From Halomonas sp. (GTDB lineage: Bacteria > Pseudomonadota > Gammaproteobacteria > Pseudomonadales > Halomonadaceae), in contig NZ_JAJUFQ010000017.1 of NCBI RefSeq assembly GCF_029263665.1, forward strand, positions 36,995 through 100,994: a stretch of 64,000 bases of DNA, written 5' to 3'. A program made the translations under genes and the position numbers. This document shows, one piece after another, positions 16,935 to 25,744 of the stretch. Numbering within the stretch: position 1 is the first letter of the stretch; each line of letters opens with the position of its first letter. The notes under the pieces are model-generated. The model saw nothing but the letters and a program-made list of their open reading frames with translations. It was not told where the DNA came from and ran no database searches.

Positions 16935-17504
16935 TCACCCCACGGCATGGATCGTATGCGGCGCCAGCAGCATCTCGACGCCCAGAGGAAGGTCTGTGGC
17001 GATCGTACCGGTTACCACTGCTTCGCGGTGTTCATAGAAATGACCAATCAGCAACAACAGTGCGGCACGCACATCGGGAGGTGTGGTACTTGGGCCCACG
17101 GTTGCTGTGATCGTCACGCTCTCAGGCTCAGCAATGGTGGCTGGCCACTGGCTGCCCCATGAGGGAGCGAGTGTCGGATAGATCGGACGGCTATCGAGAC
17201 GCAGCGCACTGGCTTCCAGGGACTGGCCAATACCAGCAAGATCGATGAAATCAACAGCATCAACGCCAGTCACTGGTGTCCAAGGCAACTGGATGGGACT
17301 ATCCCCTGCTGGAAACTCATCCAGCACCAGGGTTTCGGAGCGCTGCCGCAGTGCCATACAGGTACGGGCTTCCGCATGGTGATAGGCTGCCTCGATCAAA
17401 GCCTCGAGCAAGCTGTCTTCCGAGGTGTCGTCACCGACTGCAGCCAGATCAGCGATGAGGCGTAAGTGCAGCTTGGCGTCGGCAAGCGTGATCATTGGGT
17501 GCAT
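16935..17504 (-). CDS. Head-tail connector (HK97 gp6-like)
   Basis: A 189-residue protein with MITLADAKLHLRLIADLAAVGDDTSEDSLLEALIEAAYHHAEA, the gp6-like connector pattern. It ends with ALLLLIGHFYEHREAVVTGTIATDLPLGVEMLLAPH, the conserved C-terminal motif. It forms the ring under the portal. The ATG at 17504 and the ATG three codons later are both possible; GGG precedes both and the second fits the family start slightly better. Confidence 0.9.
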   Translation of the reverse strand: MHPMITLADAKLHLRLIADLAAVGDDTSEDSLLEALIEAAYHHAEARTCMALRQRSETLVLDEFPAGDSPIQLPWTPVTGVDAVDFIDLAGIGQSLEASALRLDSRPIYPTLAPSWGSQWPATIAEPESVTITATVGPSTTPPDVRAALLLLIGHFYEHREAVVTGTIATDLPLGVEMLLAPHTIHAVG

Positions 17505-17570
17505 CCCGTTATGGCTTTCGGCGCAGCCACTCGCACTCGCAAGTGGCTGCCTGATTTATCAATGGATCGT

Positions 17571-17792
17571 TCAGGTCTTGTCCGCACCTTCCGTGCCTGT
17601 GGGCTTGGTGGCCCCCCCAGCCTTCTTCGGCGCAGAAGTTTCCTGCTTGACCGTCGCAGTGGGCACAGCGATCTTGCGGTCCTCGAGTTGCTTGGCACGC
17701 GCTGGTTCAAATCCTGCTCGGTCCCCTTGGGCATAACGTCCCCAGGGTCTGCGGAAGGTCATGGAAATCAAGTTGGTTTTTGGTTCGGCCAT
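17571..17792 (-). CDS. Small head protein after capsid
   Basis: A 73-residue protein, MAEPKTNLISMTFRRPWGRYAQGDRAGFEPARAKQLEDRKIAVP and so on, ending in a disordered Lys/Thr/Gly tail. Short proteins with WxRYAxGDxAGFExxxAxxL between the capsid and gp6-like genes are a recurring feature of HK97-type prophages. It may be a decoration or stabilising protein, but this is inference. A short inverted repeat (GGCCGCATCATGCGGCC) separates it from the capsid gene. Confidence 0.75.
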   Translation of the reverse strand: MAEPKTNLISMTFRRPWGRYAQGDRAGFEPARAKQLEDRKIAVPTATVKQETSAPKKAGGATKPTGTEGADKT

Positions 17793-17859
17793 GGTCTGGC
17801 TCCTTATCAGCAATCAGAAAGAGACAGGGCCGCATCATGCGGCCCCACAAGCGAGGCGC

Positions 17860-19155
17860 TTACCAGGGGATTTGAGTCCCCATCACCAAACCTTCTGGAT
17901 GGCGGAAAGCAATGTCATGTTCCTTCACCACTCGGATCAGAGACTGATTGCGAGCGAAGGCGCTAACCAGGTTGTCCGCAGCATCCTTGTAGGTGGCTTC
18001 CCGGCTGAAGTCGATGGTCATGGTGTCACTTTCGCCGATCACCACATCGTTCCAGTCCGCGAAGTAGATCTCCGACTCGTTGTTGGCCGCTGCGCCGGAG
18101 GTATCGAGGTTGGTAGGAATGGTGGTGGTGTGTTTGATCGGCCAGCCCTTGAGCTCACCATTAGCCATTTCTGGATAGACCTTGTTGCCATTGCCATCAC
18201 GCAGGCCAAACAGCTTCATGTAAGTACGCGGCGAGAGTCCCCAGCCAGGATTGAGCAACAGACTGTCGCTCTCCATCAGCTTGAGGATCAGGCTATCCAG
18301 ATAGGCATCGATGCCTGCCAGGTCGGCAGTGCCCGACCAGGGCACCACTCGGCCTTCTGTCACACAGGTAGGGCCAAACCCGGTCGGGGTATCATTGGCG
18401 CCTGTGTCACGCAGGAAAGCCTTGTCCTCGCGTACGGCCATGGAGGCCAGCATATCGTTGAGGAACAGCTGTTCCACCTGGAAGCCTGCACGTCCGATCA
18501 ACTGGTTGGAGATGGGCACCAAGGTGATCATGGTCTTGGCGTTTAGCGCGACATCATCCGTACTGCCTTCGGAGGCCAACACATCCGAACCTTCTCCGAC
18601 ATAGCTGGAGGTCGCTCCTGATGCCATGCGCGGTAGACTGAGATTGCCGTTGGGCAGCGGCATGGTGCGAGCCCCCAGACTGCGCACGACGGTCCTTGGC
18701 CGCAACAACTCGATCACTTCATCGTGCAGGTTCTGGGGTACCAGGGAGCCGCCCGAGTTGGCACTGGTCTCCACGGCCATGGCCACCTCAGCATCCCCGA
18801 TCTCGGTATTGGCAAACTTGATGGCGTCATCTAGGTTGCCCTTGCCAGCGGCCACGGACATGGCCATACGGGCCACTTTGGCACCAGTGTACTGCTTGAG
18901 TTCAGGCTTGGTGACCACGGCAGGAGCACGTTGGCCGAAGGTTGATACTGGCTGGGAAGCCGCGGCGTTCATGCGTTCAGTGCGCTCGGCCCGCTCCAGC
19001 TTGGTGGTCAGTTCATCGAACTGGCTAGCCAGCTGCTCGAATTGAGTCAGTTGTTCGGCCGTCAGCTCACCATTTTCCGCTTCCAATTTCGCCAACGCTT
19101 GCACCTGGGCGTTCACCTCGGCGCGTTCGCGGCGGAGAGTTTCAATGTCGTACAT
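17860..19155 (-). CDS. HK97-type major capsid protein
   Basis: At 431 residues this has the full HK97 gp5 layout. The first 75 or so residues form a coiled-coil delta (scaffold) domain rich in Glu and Gln. Then comes the mature region with VAMAVETSANSGGSLVPQNLHDEVIELLRPRTVVRSLGARTMPLPNGNLSLPR, the family hallmark, and the C-terminal FSREATYKDAADNLVSAFARNQSLIRVVKEHD. The S49 protease encoded upstream probably removes the delta domain during head maturation. Confidence 0.95.
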   Translation of the reverse strand: MYDIETLRRERAEVNAQVQALAKLEAENGELTAEQLTQFEQLASQFDELTTKLERAERTERMNAAASQPVSTFGQRAPAVVTKPELKQYTGAKVARMAMSVAAGKGNLDDAIKFANTEIGDAEVAMAVETSANSGGSLVPQNLHDEVIELLRPRTVVRSLGARTMPLPNGNLSLPRMASGATSSYVGEGSDVLASEGSTDDVALNAKTMITLVPISNQLIGRAGFQVEQLFLNDMLASMAVREDKAFLRDTGANDTPTGFGPTCVTEGRVVPWSGTADLAGIDAYLDSLILKLMESDSLLLNPGWGLSPRTYMKLFGLRDGNGNKVYPEMANGELKGWPIKHTTTIPTNLDTSGAAANNESEIYFADWNDVVIGESDTMTIDFSREATYKDAADNLVSAFARNQSLIRVVKEHDIAFRHPEGLVMGTQIPW

Positions 19156-19183
19156 GTGGCATCCTCATCGGTTAGGCACAAAA

Positions 19184-19204
19184 AAGGCGGCCATTGGCCG
19201 CCTT
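19184..19204 (-). terminator. Minus-strand terminator between protease and capsid
   Basis: Read leftward, AAGGCGGCC-AAT-GGCCGCCTT runs into TTTTG. It stands between the S49 protease and capsid genes in the sense of late transcription, so it would attenuate capsid synthesis unless antitermination acts. Confidence 0.75.
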
Positions 19205-19226
19205 GGGGTGTCGCTCCGCCGCCAGG

Positions 19227-20165
19227 CTAGAGCCGACAATGGGTGTCGAGCGCCTGGGCCTGAGCCCGGATGCTGCGACTTGATCGAGATTGCTGGGTCG
19301 TGGTGCCGGCATAAGCCTGTGCAATGCTGTCCAGGGCTTCCTGGGCCGGTACTACCTCGTCGACAAGCCCGGCTGCCAATGCATCCTGCGCGGTATAGAG
19401 CCGTGCCTGGGTCGCCACGACATCGTCGACGGCCATCCCTCGGTAGTCTGCGACGGATTCCGTGAAGGTGGCGTAGGCATGATCGAGACGTCGCTCGATC
19501 TCGGCCACGGCTTGATCCGTGATGGGCTGGTGGGGTGTCAGGTCGTTCTTGTGATCACCGCGGAAGAAGGTGTTGAAGGTGACCCCCATCGTCTCTTCCA
19601 TGCGGCTCACCTCATAGGTCTCGATGATCACGCCAATGGAGCCGACTCCTGCCGTGGGACTGGCGATGATCTTCGAGCAGGCCGCCGCCAGGAAATATCC
19701 TGCCGAGTAAGCGGCAAAGTTGACCAGGGCGGTGATCGGCTTTTCTCCGGTACTGGCCCGGATGAAATCAGCCAGTTCCTTGCACCCCATGGCATGGCCA
19801 CCCCCGGTGTGGAAGTCGAGCACAATCTCCTCGACCAACTCGTGGCGGAGAGCCGCCTGGATCTGGCTACGCAAACGCTCGTAAGACACCAACTCCTGGC
19901 AGGCGGCATTGATCTGCCCACGGCGAGCGACCAGCACCCCATGCACCGGAATAATGGCCACGCGACCTACCACGCGAAGCTCCTGCATCTCACGCTCTTC
20001 CGGCTCATGCGCCATTCCGAGCCCTTGTGGCAAGTCGGTGGCCTGACCCAGCAAACGGGGTTCCAGCACCGATCGCACGGCCTGCACCAAATCTGGCGTG
20101 GCATAGAGCGGCGTGTTGAACACCATGGACGCCAAGTGCGGATAATTGATCATCATGTGAGACAT
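19227..20165 (-). CDS. S49-family head maturation protease
   Basis: A 312-residue ClpP/SppA-fold serine protease. The nucleophile is in FAAYSAGYFLAAACSK, after FHTGGGHAMG, and the general-base Lys is probably in FRGDHKNDLTPH. The family processes capsid precursors in HK97-like phages. The start at 20165 (MSHMMINYPHLASMVFN) has GAGAGGATCCT before it and overlaps the portal end by 13 bases; an upstream in-frame extension would read deep into portal and is not protein-like. Confidence 0.92.
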   Translation of the reverse strand: MSHMMINYPHLASMVFNTPLYATPDLVQAVRSVLEPRLLGQATDLPQGLGMAHEPEEREMQELRVVGRVAIIPVHGVLVARRGQINAACQELVSYERLRSQIQAALRHELVEEIVLDFHTGGGHAMGCKELADFIRASTGEKPITALVNFAAYSAGYFLAAACSKIIASPTAGVGSIGVIIETYEVSRMEETMGVTFNTFFRGDHKNDLTPHQPITDQAVAEIERRLDHAYATFTESVADYRGMAVDDVVATQARLYTAQDALAAGLVDEVVPAQEALDSIAQAYAGTTTQQSRSSRSIRAQAQALDTHCRL

Positions 20166-21421
20166 AGGATCCTCTCGATCTCCTGGAGCTGCTCGGGGCT
20201 GGCATTCAGGCTGTCGCCAATTTTCTGGGAATCGGCCATGTTCAAGGGTGTGAGATAGCGATCGCCTCCGGGAATGGGAGGCATGTTTTCCAGGCGACGA
20301 ATATCGTTGACCGACAGCCATCCCCACTGGCGGCCAAGGGCATAAGCTTCATACCGGCTCTTTTGATCACCACGCAGCAACCCCTGGACGTTGAACTCGA
20401 TGTAGAGGTCCTTGCGCTCGTCAGGCAGCAGAAGATCGCGCATCATCGCGGCCTCTTTACGCTTGATCCATGGCAGCAAGGTGTAGATGACGAATTGCAG
20501 GCCCTGGTGCTCGATATTGCTGAAGGTGGCCTTGTCCAACTGCTGCACCATGTGGGGTGGCACCTTGAACAGGCGGCAGACCTCGATGACCCCAAAGTTG
20601 CGGGACTGCAGCAACTGCGCCTTCTCGTTGTCCATGGCCAGCTGCTTGTAGCTCATACCTTCCTGCAACAGGGCCACCGAGAACATGTTGCGCAAACCGG
20701 CGTGGCGTTCGGCAAACTTCTGCAACAGCCGATCGACCTTGGCCTGGTCCGAGATCGGCGTCGCCTCTCTGGGCCGCTCGATCACCCCGGACATGGTGGC
20801 GCCACGCTGAAACACCGCCGCGGCATGTTGTTCTGTTGCCAGTGCCAGCCCGATGGCATCGGCATTGGTGGCGATCGGAGAGAGGCCCACGAACCCATCC
20901 ACGGAGAAGGCCTTGACGTGGTGAACCAGGCGCATGGGCAAGATATCGTTGCCTTCCAGCAGCTGGTAATACGGCAAGCCATCCGGCCCCTTGAGCACCC
21001 GCATTTTCTGGGGATGGACCGGGATCAGCTCCCGAGGATAGCCCGCGCCATCGCGTTCGATCAGGGAGAAGTCATTGCCTTCCAGACACAGTGCGCCAAT
21101 GCCTTGCTCGTAGTACTCGAACGACGTGTCCTTGCGATTCGGCTGGCTATGCACCAGGTCATAGATCGGGTGATCGACGGCCCGTGTACGCCCACCTTGG
21201 TCATCCCGGCGATACAACTCACAAGGCAACTGTGCGACCGATTCCGCCAGCAAGGTCACACAGGCCCGCAGGGCGGACACCGCCAGGGCCGTTTCCGTAT
21301 TGACCAACGTGCCCGCCTTGCTCTGCCGACCGACAACAGAGCTCACCCAGCCGGTCCAGTCCGCCCCTTTCCTAGCGTGACCACTTGCGGAAGAACTGGT
21401 GAAGAGACCAGACCAGAACAT
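20153..21421 (-). CDS. HK97-family portal protein
   Basis: A 422-residue portal, the twelve-subunit ring at the capsid vertex through which DNA enters and leaves. The core motif LRACVTLLAESVAQLPCELYRRD and the segment LVHSQPNRKDTSFEYYEQGIGALCLEGNDFSLIERD are characteristic, as is VPPHMVQQLDKATFSNIEHQGLQFVIYTLLPWI. It starts on the stop of the small membrane protein (TGATG), so the two are coupled. Confidence 0.95.
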   Translation of the reverse strand: MFWSGLFTSSSASGHARKGADWTGWVSSVVGRQSKAGTLVNTETALAVSALRACVTLLAESVAQLPCELYRRDDQGGRTRAVDHPIYDLVHSQPNRKDTSFEYYEQGIGALCLEGNDFSLIERDGAGYPRELIPVHPQKMRVLKGPDGLPYYQLLEGNDILPMRLVHHVKAFSVDGFVGLSPIATNADAIGLALATEQHAAAVFQRGATMSGVIERPREATPISDQAKVDRLLQKFAERHAGLRNMFSVALLQEGMSYKQLAMDNEKAQLLQSRNFGVIEVCRLFKVPPHMVQQLDKATFSNIEHQGLQFVIYTLLPWIKRKEAAMMRDLLLPDERKDLYIEFNVQGLLRGDQKSRYEAYALGRQWGWLSVNDIRRLENMPPIPGGDRYLTPLNMADSQKIGDSLNASPEQLQEIERILCLT

Positions 21422-21603
21422 CAGCTCTCCTCCTGGTCAGGTGTTGTTTGACGCGCGGCGGCCCGGGAGACTAGTCCTGACCACGCCAGGCACAGTACGC
21501 CACCGGTGATGTAGCCCGCGGCTGGCAGCATCAGCCAGGCTCCATAGGCCATCAGGCCAGCACCAAGGATGCCGACCAGGAGGGTAAGAACGTTGATCAG
21601 CAT
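21421..21603 (-). CDS. Small membrane protein between terminase and portal
   Basis: A 60-residue protein, MLINVLTLLVGILGAGLMAYG and so on, with two hydrophobic helices and a charged tail. It overlaps the terminase stop by 3 bases and the portal start by 1. Genes of this type are common between TerL and portal in HK97-like prophages; their role is not established. Placement inside a tightly coupled head operon argues that it is expressed late. Confidence 0.8.
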   Translation of the reverse strand: MLINVLTLLVGILGAGLMAYGAWLMLPAAGYITGGVLCLAWSGLVSRAAARQTTPDQEES

Positions 21604-23312
21604 GTCACATCCGTCGTGTCGTAAATGGATTCTTCCGGCGCCTGATCTTCCATGAGGACCGCACGCCCCAGTGCCATCAGGATGGCGATGATGCCGTCGA
21701 TCTTCTGCTCGGGCTTTTCCTTGCGTGGATAGATGTTGTCCTTGGCATCCGCCTTGGCCATCACATTGGACGCCATCCAAGTCAGCACCGGATCCGCGGC
21801 ATGCCGCCAGCGTCCGGCGGTGATGGCTGCTTCCATCTCCCGCATCGCCGGGCTCATGTTCTGCACCGTATTGCGGTACTCGATGACCGATGCGCCATCG
21901 CTCATTAGCTGGTGCGCCAGTTGCGTCGCTCGCCAGGGGTCATAGGCCACCTCCTGGATATCAAAGCAGCTGGCCAGGTCCTTGATGTCCTCGCGGATGA
22001 CGTCAAAGTCCAACTCCTCGCCATCGGTAGTGATCAGGTCGCCGCTGTTGATCCAAGTCTCATAGGCCGCCCGGTTATGGCTGGCCCGTTCCACCGCCCC
22101 TTCGGGCAGATAGCTGCGCACGAAACAGGTCCAGCGGGTCTTGAGGCGTCCCTTCTTGTCCTCCACCTCATCGCGAAACAGCAATGCAATCGCCGCGATA
22201 TCGGTCTTGCTAGCCAGGTCAACACCTAGCCAGCATGGCTGGCCAACAAACTGATCCAGTGTCAGATGAGGATCACCGGCCGCATGCCAGGATGCCATGT
22301 TCAGCCAAGCGGTACGGGCACTGACCCAGACGTTGAGGTGCTTGGTGAGAAAGGCGTTCTGGCGACTCGGATAGCGCACCGCATCGCGTTGTGCCTTGAG
22401 CAGAAACTCCTCAGAAACTGAGATGCCAAAGTTCGGGTTGGCCTTGTGCAGGACGTCTGGGTCCTGCCAGTCGTCGCCGGCATCAATGGTGTAGATGATG
22501 GCGAAGAGTTCCTCATTGGGGAGCGCCCCTTCCAGCATCTGCTGCGCCTGGCGGCGTTTGTCATAGCACGGGCCTGCCAGGTTGAAGCCGGCAGTAGTGA
22601 TGATGAACATCAGTGGCTGGTCACGCGCCCCCATACCCGTAAGCATGGTGTCGTAGAGATTGGGCGTCGGGTGCTCGTGAAACTCATCCACCACGGTGCA
22701 GCTGGGTGACGATCCATCACCGGGATCTCCGATCAACGGTTCCAGACGGCTGCCGTCCTCGGGGATCGAGATGTTCTTGGCCATGATTTCGATGCCCGCT
22801 GCACTGACCAGGGCAGGTGACTTGGTCAGCATTAGCCGGGCCGGGCGGAAGACCTCCCAGGCCTGCTTCTCGGTGGTGGCACCGCAATACACTTCGGCCC
22901 CGTATTCCCCGTCTGCCGCCAGCATGTAGTTGGCGACACCGGCGGCGAGCACGCTCTTGCCGTTCTTCCTGGGGACCTCGATATAGGCTTCGGTAAAGCG
23001 ACGCAGTCCAGTCTTCTTGACGAGCCACCCGAACAGCGCACAGAAGATAAAGCACTGCCAGGGCTCAAGCTCAATCAGTCGGCGTTCGCGTGCCCACTTG
23101 CCCTTGGTGTGGGGCAACAACTGAATGAAGACGCAGACATGCTCAGCCGCATCACGGTCGAACCGGTACCGAAACGACCGGGACTTCGACGCCTTGATGT
23201 CGTCCAGGTGGCGCTGGCATGCCTGCCGGACCTCCTGGCACGCCGGAATCCGGCCGGCTACCACGTCGCGGGCGTACTTGTTCGCGGCGTTGACGTTGGG
23301 GTAGCTGGCCAT
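21597..23312 (-). CDS. Terminase large subunit
   Basis: A 571-residue packaging motor. The ATPase half has a Walker A-like VPRKNGKSVLAAG (about residues 113-125) and Walker B in CTVVDEFHEH. The nuclease half begins WLGVDLASKTDIAAIALLF with the metal-binding Asp, and DPWRATQLAHQLMSDG lies further on. It cuts concatemers and pumps DNA through the portal. It is encoded 6 bases after the small subunit. Confidence 0.95.
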   Translation of the reverse strand: MASYPNVNAANKYARDVVAGRIPACQEVRQACQRHLDDIKASKSRSFRYRFDRDAAEHVCVFIQLLPHTKGKWARERRLIELEPWQCFIFCALFGWLVKKTGLRRFTEAYIEVPRKNGKSVLAAGVANYMLAADGEYGAEVYCGATTEKQAWEVFRPARLMLTKSPALVSAAGIEIMAKNISIPEDGSRLEPLIGDPGDGSSPSCTVVDEFHEHPTPNLYDTMLTGMGARDQPLMFIITTAGFNLAGPCYDKRRQAQQMLEGALPNEELFAIIYTIDAGDDWQDPDVLHKANPNFGISVSEEFLLKAQRDAVRYPSRQNAFLTKHLNVWVSARTAWLNMASWHAAGDPHLTLDQFVGQPCWLGVDLASKTDIAAIALLFRDEVEDKKGRLKTRWTCFVRSYLPEGAVERASHNRAAYETWINSGDLITTDGEELDFDVIREDIKDLASCFDIQEVAYDPWRATQLAHQLMSDGASVIEYRNTVQNMSPAMREMEAAITAGRWRHAADPVLTWMASNVMAKADAKDNIYPRKEKPEQKIDGIIAILMALGRAVLMEDQAPEESIYDTTDVTC

Positions 23313-23318
23313 GGTCTC

Positions 23319-23789
23319 TCATCGTTTCTTGCCTACCAGGTCTTTGAAGGGGTTGTTAGCGTCCTTCGCCCCAGGCACTGCCAAGCGGGTGCGACTGGCT
23401 GGATCCAGCCCCAGAGCACTGCCGAACATGGCCATCTGCTTGAGTGAGGCATTAGCCTCCGTGCAAGCCGGATTCTTCACATCGCTGTTCAGCCCCGGCA
23501 CGACAATGCCATTCCTGGCGATGTCTTCCTCTGCCTGACGCCAGCGCGCATAGGCGGCGCAGTACGCCTCGAGGTTGGGCATGTCTGAGACGGTCAGGAT
23601 CTTGCTGCTCACCAGCCACGGCGCCACTCGCTCCCACATCTGAATTCCATAGGGGTGCAGCCATTCCGGTGGCAAGGGGACTTCAAGCAGACCTTCACCC
23701 TCGGGCTCGTCATGATTGATGGCACGTTTTCCCGGATTGCCCTGAACCGCTTTCAGGTGGCTGGGCTTGGGTTTGCGACCTCGCGTCAT
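23319..23789 (-). CDS. Terminase small subunit, P27 family
   Basis: A 156-residue protein starting MTRGRKPKPSHLKAVQGNPGKRAINHDEPEG, the P27-family signature. A helical body (MPNLEAYCAAYARWRQAEED) and SRTRLAVPGAKDANNPF near the end complete it. It recognises the packaging site and loads the large subunit. The 126 bases upstream are the probable cos region. Confidence 0.93.
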   Translation of the reverse strand: MTRGRKPKPSHLKAVQGNPGKRAINHDEPEGEGLLEVPLPPEWLHPYGIQMWERVAPWLVSSKILTVSDMPNLEAYCAAYARWRQAEEDIARNGIVVPGLNSDVKNPACTEANASLKQMAMFGSALGLDPASRTRLAVPGAKDANNPFKDLVGKKR

Positions 23790-23915
23790 CTGAAGCCTTC
23801 CAATTGAGAACGATTCCCGCTGAGCTGATTTTTCAATTTTGCGGGTGTAAAAATTTAACCTCGGCGTCGGTGTCCGCTGGCGCAGGGTAGGAGAGATTGA
23901 CCTCCCCCCTCCCCC
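23790..23915. other. Probable cos (packaging) region
   Basis: In cos-type phages with P27-family TerS and an HNH gene, the cohesive-end site lies between these two genes. This 126-base gap is non-coding, AT-rich beside TerS (TTTTTCAATTTTGCGGG, AAAAATTTAACC) and very C-rich beside HNH (CCTCCCCCCTCCCCCTC). The exact nicking positions cannot be read from sequence alone. Confidence 0.45.
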
Positions 23916-24284
23916 TCAGCCACCGCCGTCGCGGCCCCGGCGCGCCTCTGACAGCGTCTTGACCTGGTGGCACGGCTCGCAGATGGCCTCGAGGTTGGCG
24001 TCGCTACCATCGCCCCCTGACGCCAGGTTGACGATGTGGTCGACCTCAGTCGCGGGCGTCACTCGTCCGGCACGCCAGCATGGCTGGCAGAGCCCTTTAT
24101 CCCGCTTCAGGATACGCTCCCGTTGGCGTCGCCAAGGACGACCACCACGACCATTCTTCACACCAGGTTGGCATCGGTCCCAGGTCACGGCCATGTGTGA
24201 ATGCTGATCGCAGTAACCATGCTTGGCTGTGGTCTTGCCGGGACACATCGGCGCGCGACAGGGACGAGGAGGACTGGCTGGCAT
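23916..24284 (-). CDS. HNH endonuclease
   Basis: A 122-residue protein with two Cys pairs near the N-terminus (PCRAPMC, then YCDQH) and the HNH core EVDHIVNLASGGDGSDANLEAICEPCHQVKT. HNH proteins beside terminase genes, as in HK97 gp74, are needed for cos cleavage and head morphogenesis in several phages. The start at 24284 (MPASPPRPCRAPMCPG) fits this family; an in-frame ATG 7 codons upstream is an alternative. Confidence 0.88.
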   Translation of the reverse strand: MPASPPRPCRAPMCPGKTTAKHGYCDQHSHMAVTWDRCQPGVKNGRGGRPWRRQRERILKRDKGLCQPCWRAGRVTPATEVDHIVNLASGGDGSDANLEAICEPCHQVKTLSEARRGRDGGG

Positions 24285-24386
24285 ATTACGGGCCCAATCG
24301 AGCAAGGATAATTGTTGAGATCCGCGGCTATCCTGTCCCGTAGTCTGCTATATACACAGAAAGGAATGCTGCGCGTGCTTCTTACG

Positions 24387-24417
24387 TTGACAGCTTATTC
24401 GTTAATCACGTCATACT
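24387..24417 (+). promoter_or_regulatory. Candidate moron promoter
   Basis: TTGACA at 24387-24392 and CATACT at 24412-24417, 19 bases apart (18 if TCATAC is used). It faces the plus-strand small genes that follow, which oppose the late operon. A perfect -35 box supports it; the spacing is long. Confidence 0.4.
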
Positions 24418-24451
24418 TAGACAGCACTAGGAAAAAGGAACGAGTAGCACT

Positions 24452-24649
24452 ATGGAACCGCATTACTATCTCTTATGTATCGCAAAGGAATACGGTGACT
24501 TTTCGGATCAAGCTAGTGCGCGGCAACATGAGTTTGCTTCGATGACATGGATAGTTGTCGATGGCGCGACAGGGACGGAAACAGCATCCTTCGCATCACA
24601 CCAAGAGGCAGTGGAATATGCCAACGGATTAAACAAGATAAATCCCTGA
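24452..24649 (+). CDS. Moron protein of 65 residues
   Basis: A 65-residue protein (MEPHYYLLCIAKEYGDFSDQASARQHEFASMTWIVVDGATG and so on) on the plus strand, against the flow of the late operon. AAAGGA lies about 12 bases upstream. A shorter form starting MTWIVVDG is possible. The AT content is higher than in flanking structural genes. Unrecognised; probably a lysogenic-conversion gene by position only. Confidence 0.5.
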   Translation: MEPHYYLLCIAKEYGDFSDQASARQHEFASMTWIVVDGATGTETASFASHQEAVEYANGLNKINP

Positions 24650-24796
24650 GCAACTTGCACCTGTAGCATTCCGAGGCCCTTTCGCTCCATGAGCGCCGCC
24701 ATGACTTTCGAAGGAACCATTAGGCTAGTGCGAAGACTGCTATGCTCAACATATTGCATATCGCAGCCTCTATACCTCTATAGGGGGGACATTACA

Positions 24797-25051
24797 TTGC
24801 CCACCTTCGAAGTAGTTCCAACAACGCCATCGCTGCAAGAACCTGTTGGATGGCTAGTGATTGATGCTCGGAACCCTGCCCAACCAGTATGGGCTAAATT
24901 CAGCTGCGAGATTGACGCCCGCCAGGTCGCCGCTCGGCTTTGCTTCGAATCCGAAATGGGGCTTTTAGATAACGAAAATGACGATGCCTCGCTCGATGAG
25001 GCGACTGATCATTACCGTCCCTCAACTGAATCACTTTTGTCGGCGCGATAA
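24797..25051 (+). CDS. Moron protein of 84 residues
   Basis: The product, MPTFEVVPTTPSLQEPVGWLVIDARNPAQPVWAKFSCEIDARQVAARLCFE and on, ends in a very acidic stretch (LLDNENDDASLDEATD). It resembles a small globular alpha/beta domain but I do not recognise it. A TTG at 24797 preceded by GGGGGGA is the best start; the longer in-frame reading from 24689 has no ribosome site and is less protein-like. It lies between two other plus-strand morons. Confidence 0.5.
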   Translation: MPTFEVVPTTPSLQEPVGWLVIDARNPAQPVWAKFSCEIDARQVAARLCFESEMGLLDNENDDASLDEATDHYRPSTESLLSAR

Positions 25052-25217
25052 CGCCCAGACTGATGACGACCAGGGAGTGCCGAAAATTTGTCGAATTCCG
25101 CGGCTCTCCGCCCCCGTGGATGGCTATGCCCCGGCGGGAAGGACCCACGGGGCGTCGGCGCTGACTTGGCCAGATGGTCTATTCTTTAGTTGCCTTCGAT
25201 AACAAAAAGTGAAGAAC

Positions 25218-25436
25218 ATGCTTAGATTCACGAGGTGGCACATACCGCCTGTAATTATCTGTGGTGGCTTCGGACTGTTCTTCGGATCGAGAATTGGCAT
25301 AGCTGCCTTTGGCGATGCTATCAGCGGAACATTCATCTCCGGGGCGCTAGGCGCTTACTTTGGATACAAGCTCTATGAATGGTACGAGCGACGGAAAGGC
25401 CAAAGAAACAAAAATCCACGTATAACTAGACGATAA
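25218..25436 (+). CDS. Small glycine-rich membrane protein
   Basis: A 72-residue protein with two closely spaced hydrophobic, Gly-rich segments (PPVIICGGFGLFFGSRIGIAAFG and GTFISGALGAYFGYKLYEW) and a basic tail (ERRKGQRNKNPRITRR), so it is likely to be an inner-membrane protein with its C-terminus in the cytoplasm. An in-frame GTG at 25209 is an alternative start. It lies next to the lysis genes on the opposite strand. Small membrane morons sometimes exclude superinfecting phages; that is only a possibility here. Confidence 0.55.
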   Translation: MLRFTRWHIPPVIICGGFGLFFGSRIGIAAFGDAISGTFISGALGAYFGYKLYEWYERRKGQRNKNPRITRR

Positions 25437-25462
25437 CCAACAACTTTATCGAGAAACATACA

Positions 25463-25744
25463 TCACTCTTTCACCTGGCCAGCGACAGAGACAATCCTCT
25501 CTACAGCAGCACGATCTGCATTAGCTCGTCGGCGCAACGCCTCGTAATCCGCCAGGAGATCCAGCAAGTCGCGGTTACTCGCTACTGCCCTGCGTGGTGC
25601 TGCCAGAGGGGATAGCAGATGGGCTGGTATCGTTGGCCCTGGCATGATCACCGGCACTGTCACCGTATTCGGCGGGGAGCTGGCGCACCCAGTCACCAAC
25701 AGCAACAGGAATAGGCTTGCCAGCCCAGTCAGCGGTCTCGGCAT
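25463..25744 (-). CDS. Rz1-like spanin lipoprotein
   Basis: A 93-residue outer-membrane spanin subunit. The lipobox LLVTGC places the lipidated Cys at residue 20 of a signal sequence (MPRPLTGLASLFLLLL). A proline-containing linker and a short coiled segment (RDLLDLLADYEALRRRANADRAAVERI) follow. Its first part overlaps the Rz gene in another frame, the classic embedded arrangement, and it extends 112 bases past the Rz stop. With Rz it fuses inner and outer membranes at lysis. Confidence 0.88.
   Translation of the reverse strand: MPRPLTGLASLFLLLLVTGCASSPPNTVTVPVIMPGPTIPAHLLSPLAAPRRAVASNRDLLDLLADYEALRRRANADRAAVERIVSVAGQVKE

Noticed and set aside
17466..18546. Plus-strand frames antisense to capsid and connector genes
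   Set aside because: No ribosome sites, and they overlap well-supported structural genes.
20363..21451. Plus-strand frame of 362 codons opposite the portal gene
   Set aside because: Antisense shadow of the portal with no start signal or family resemblance.
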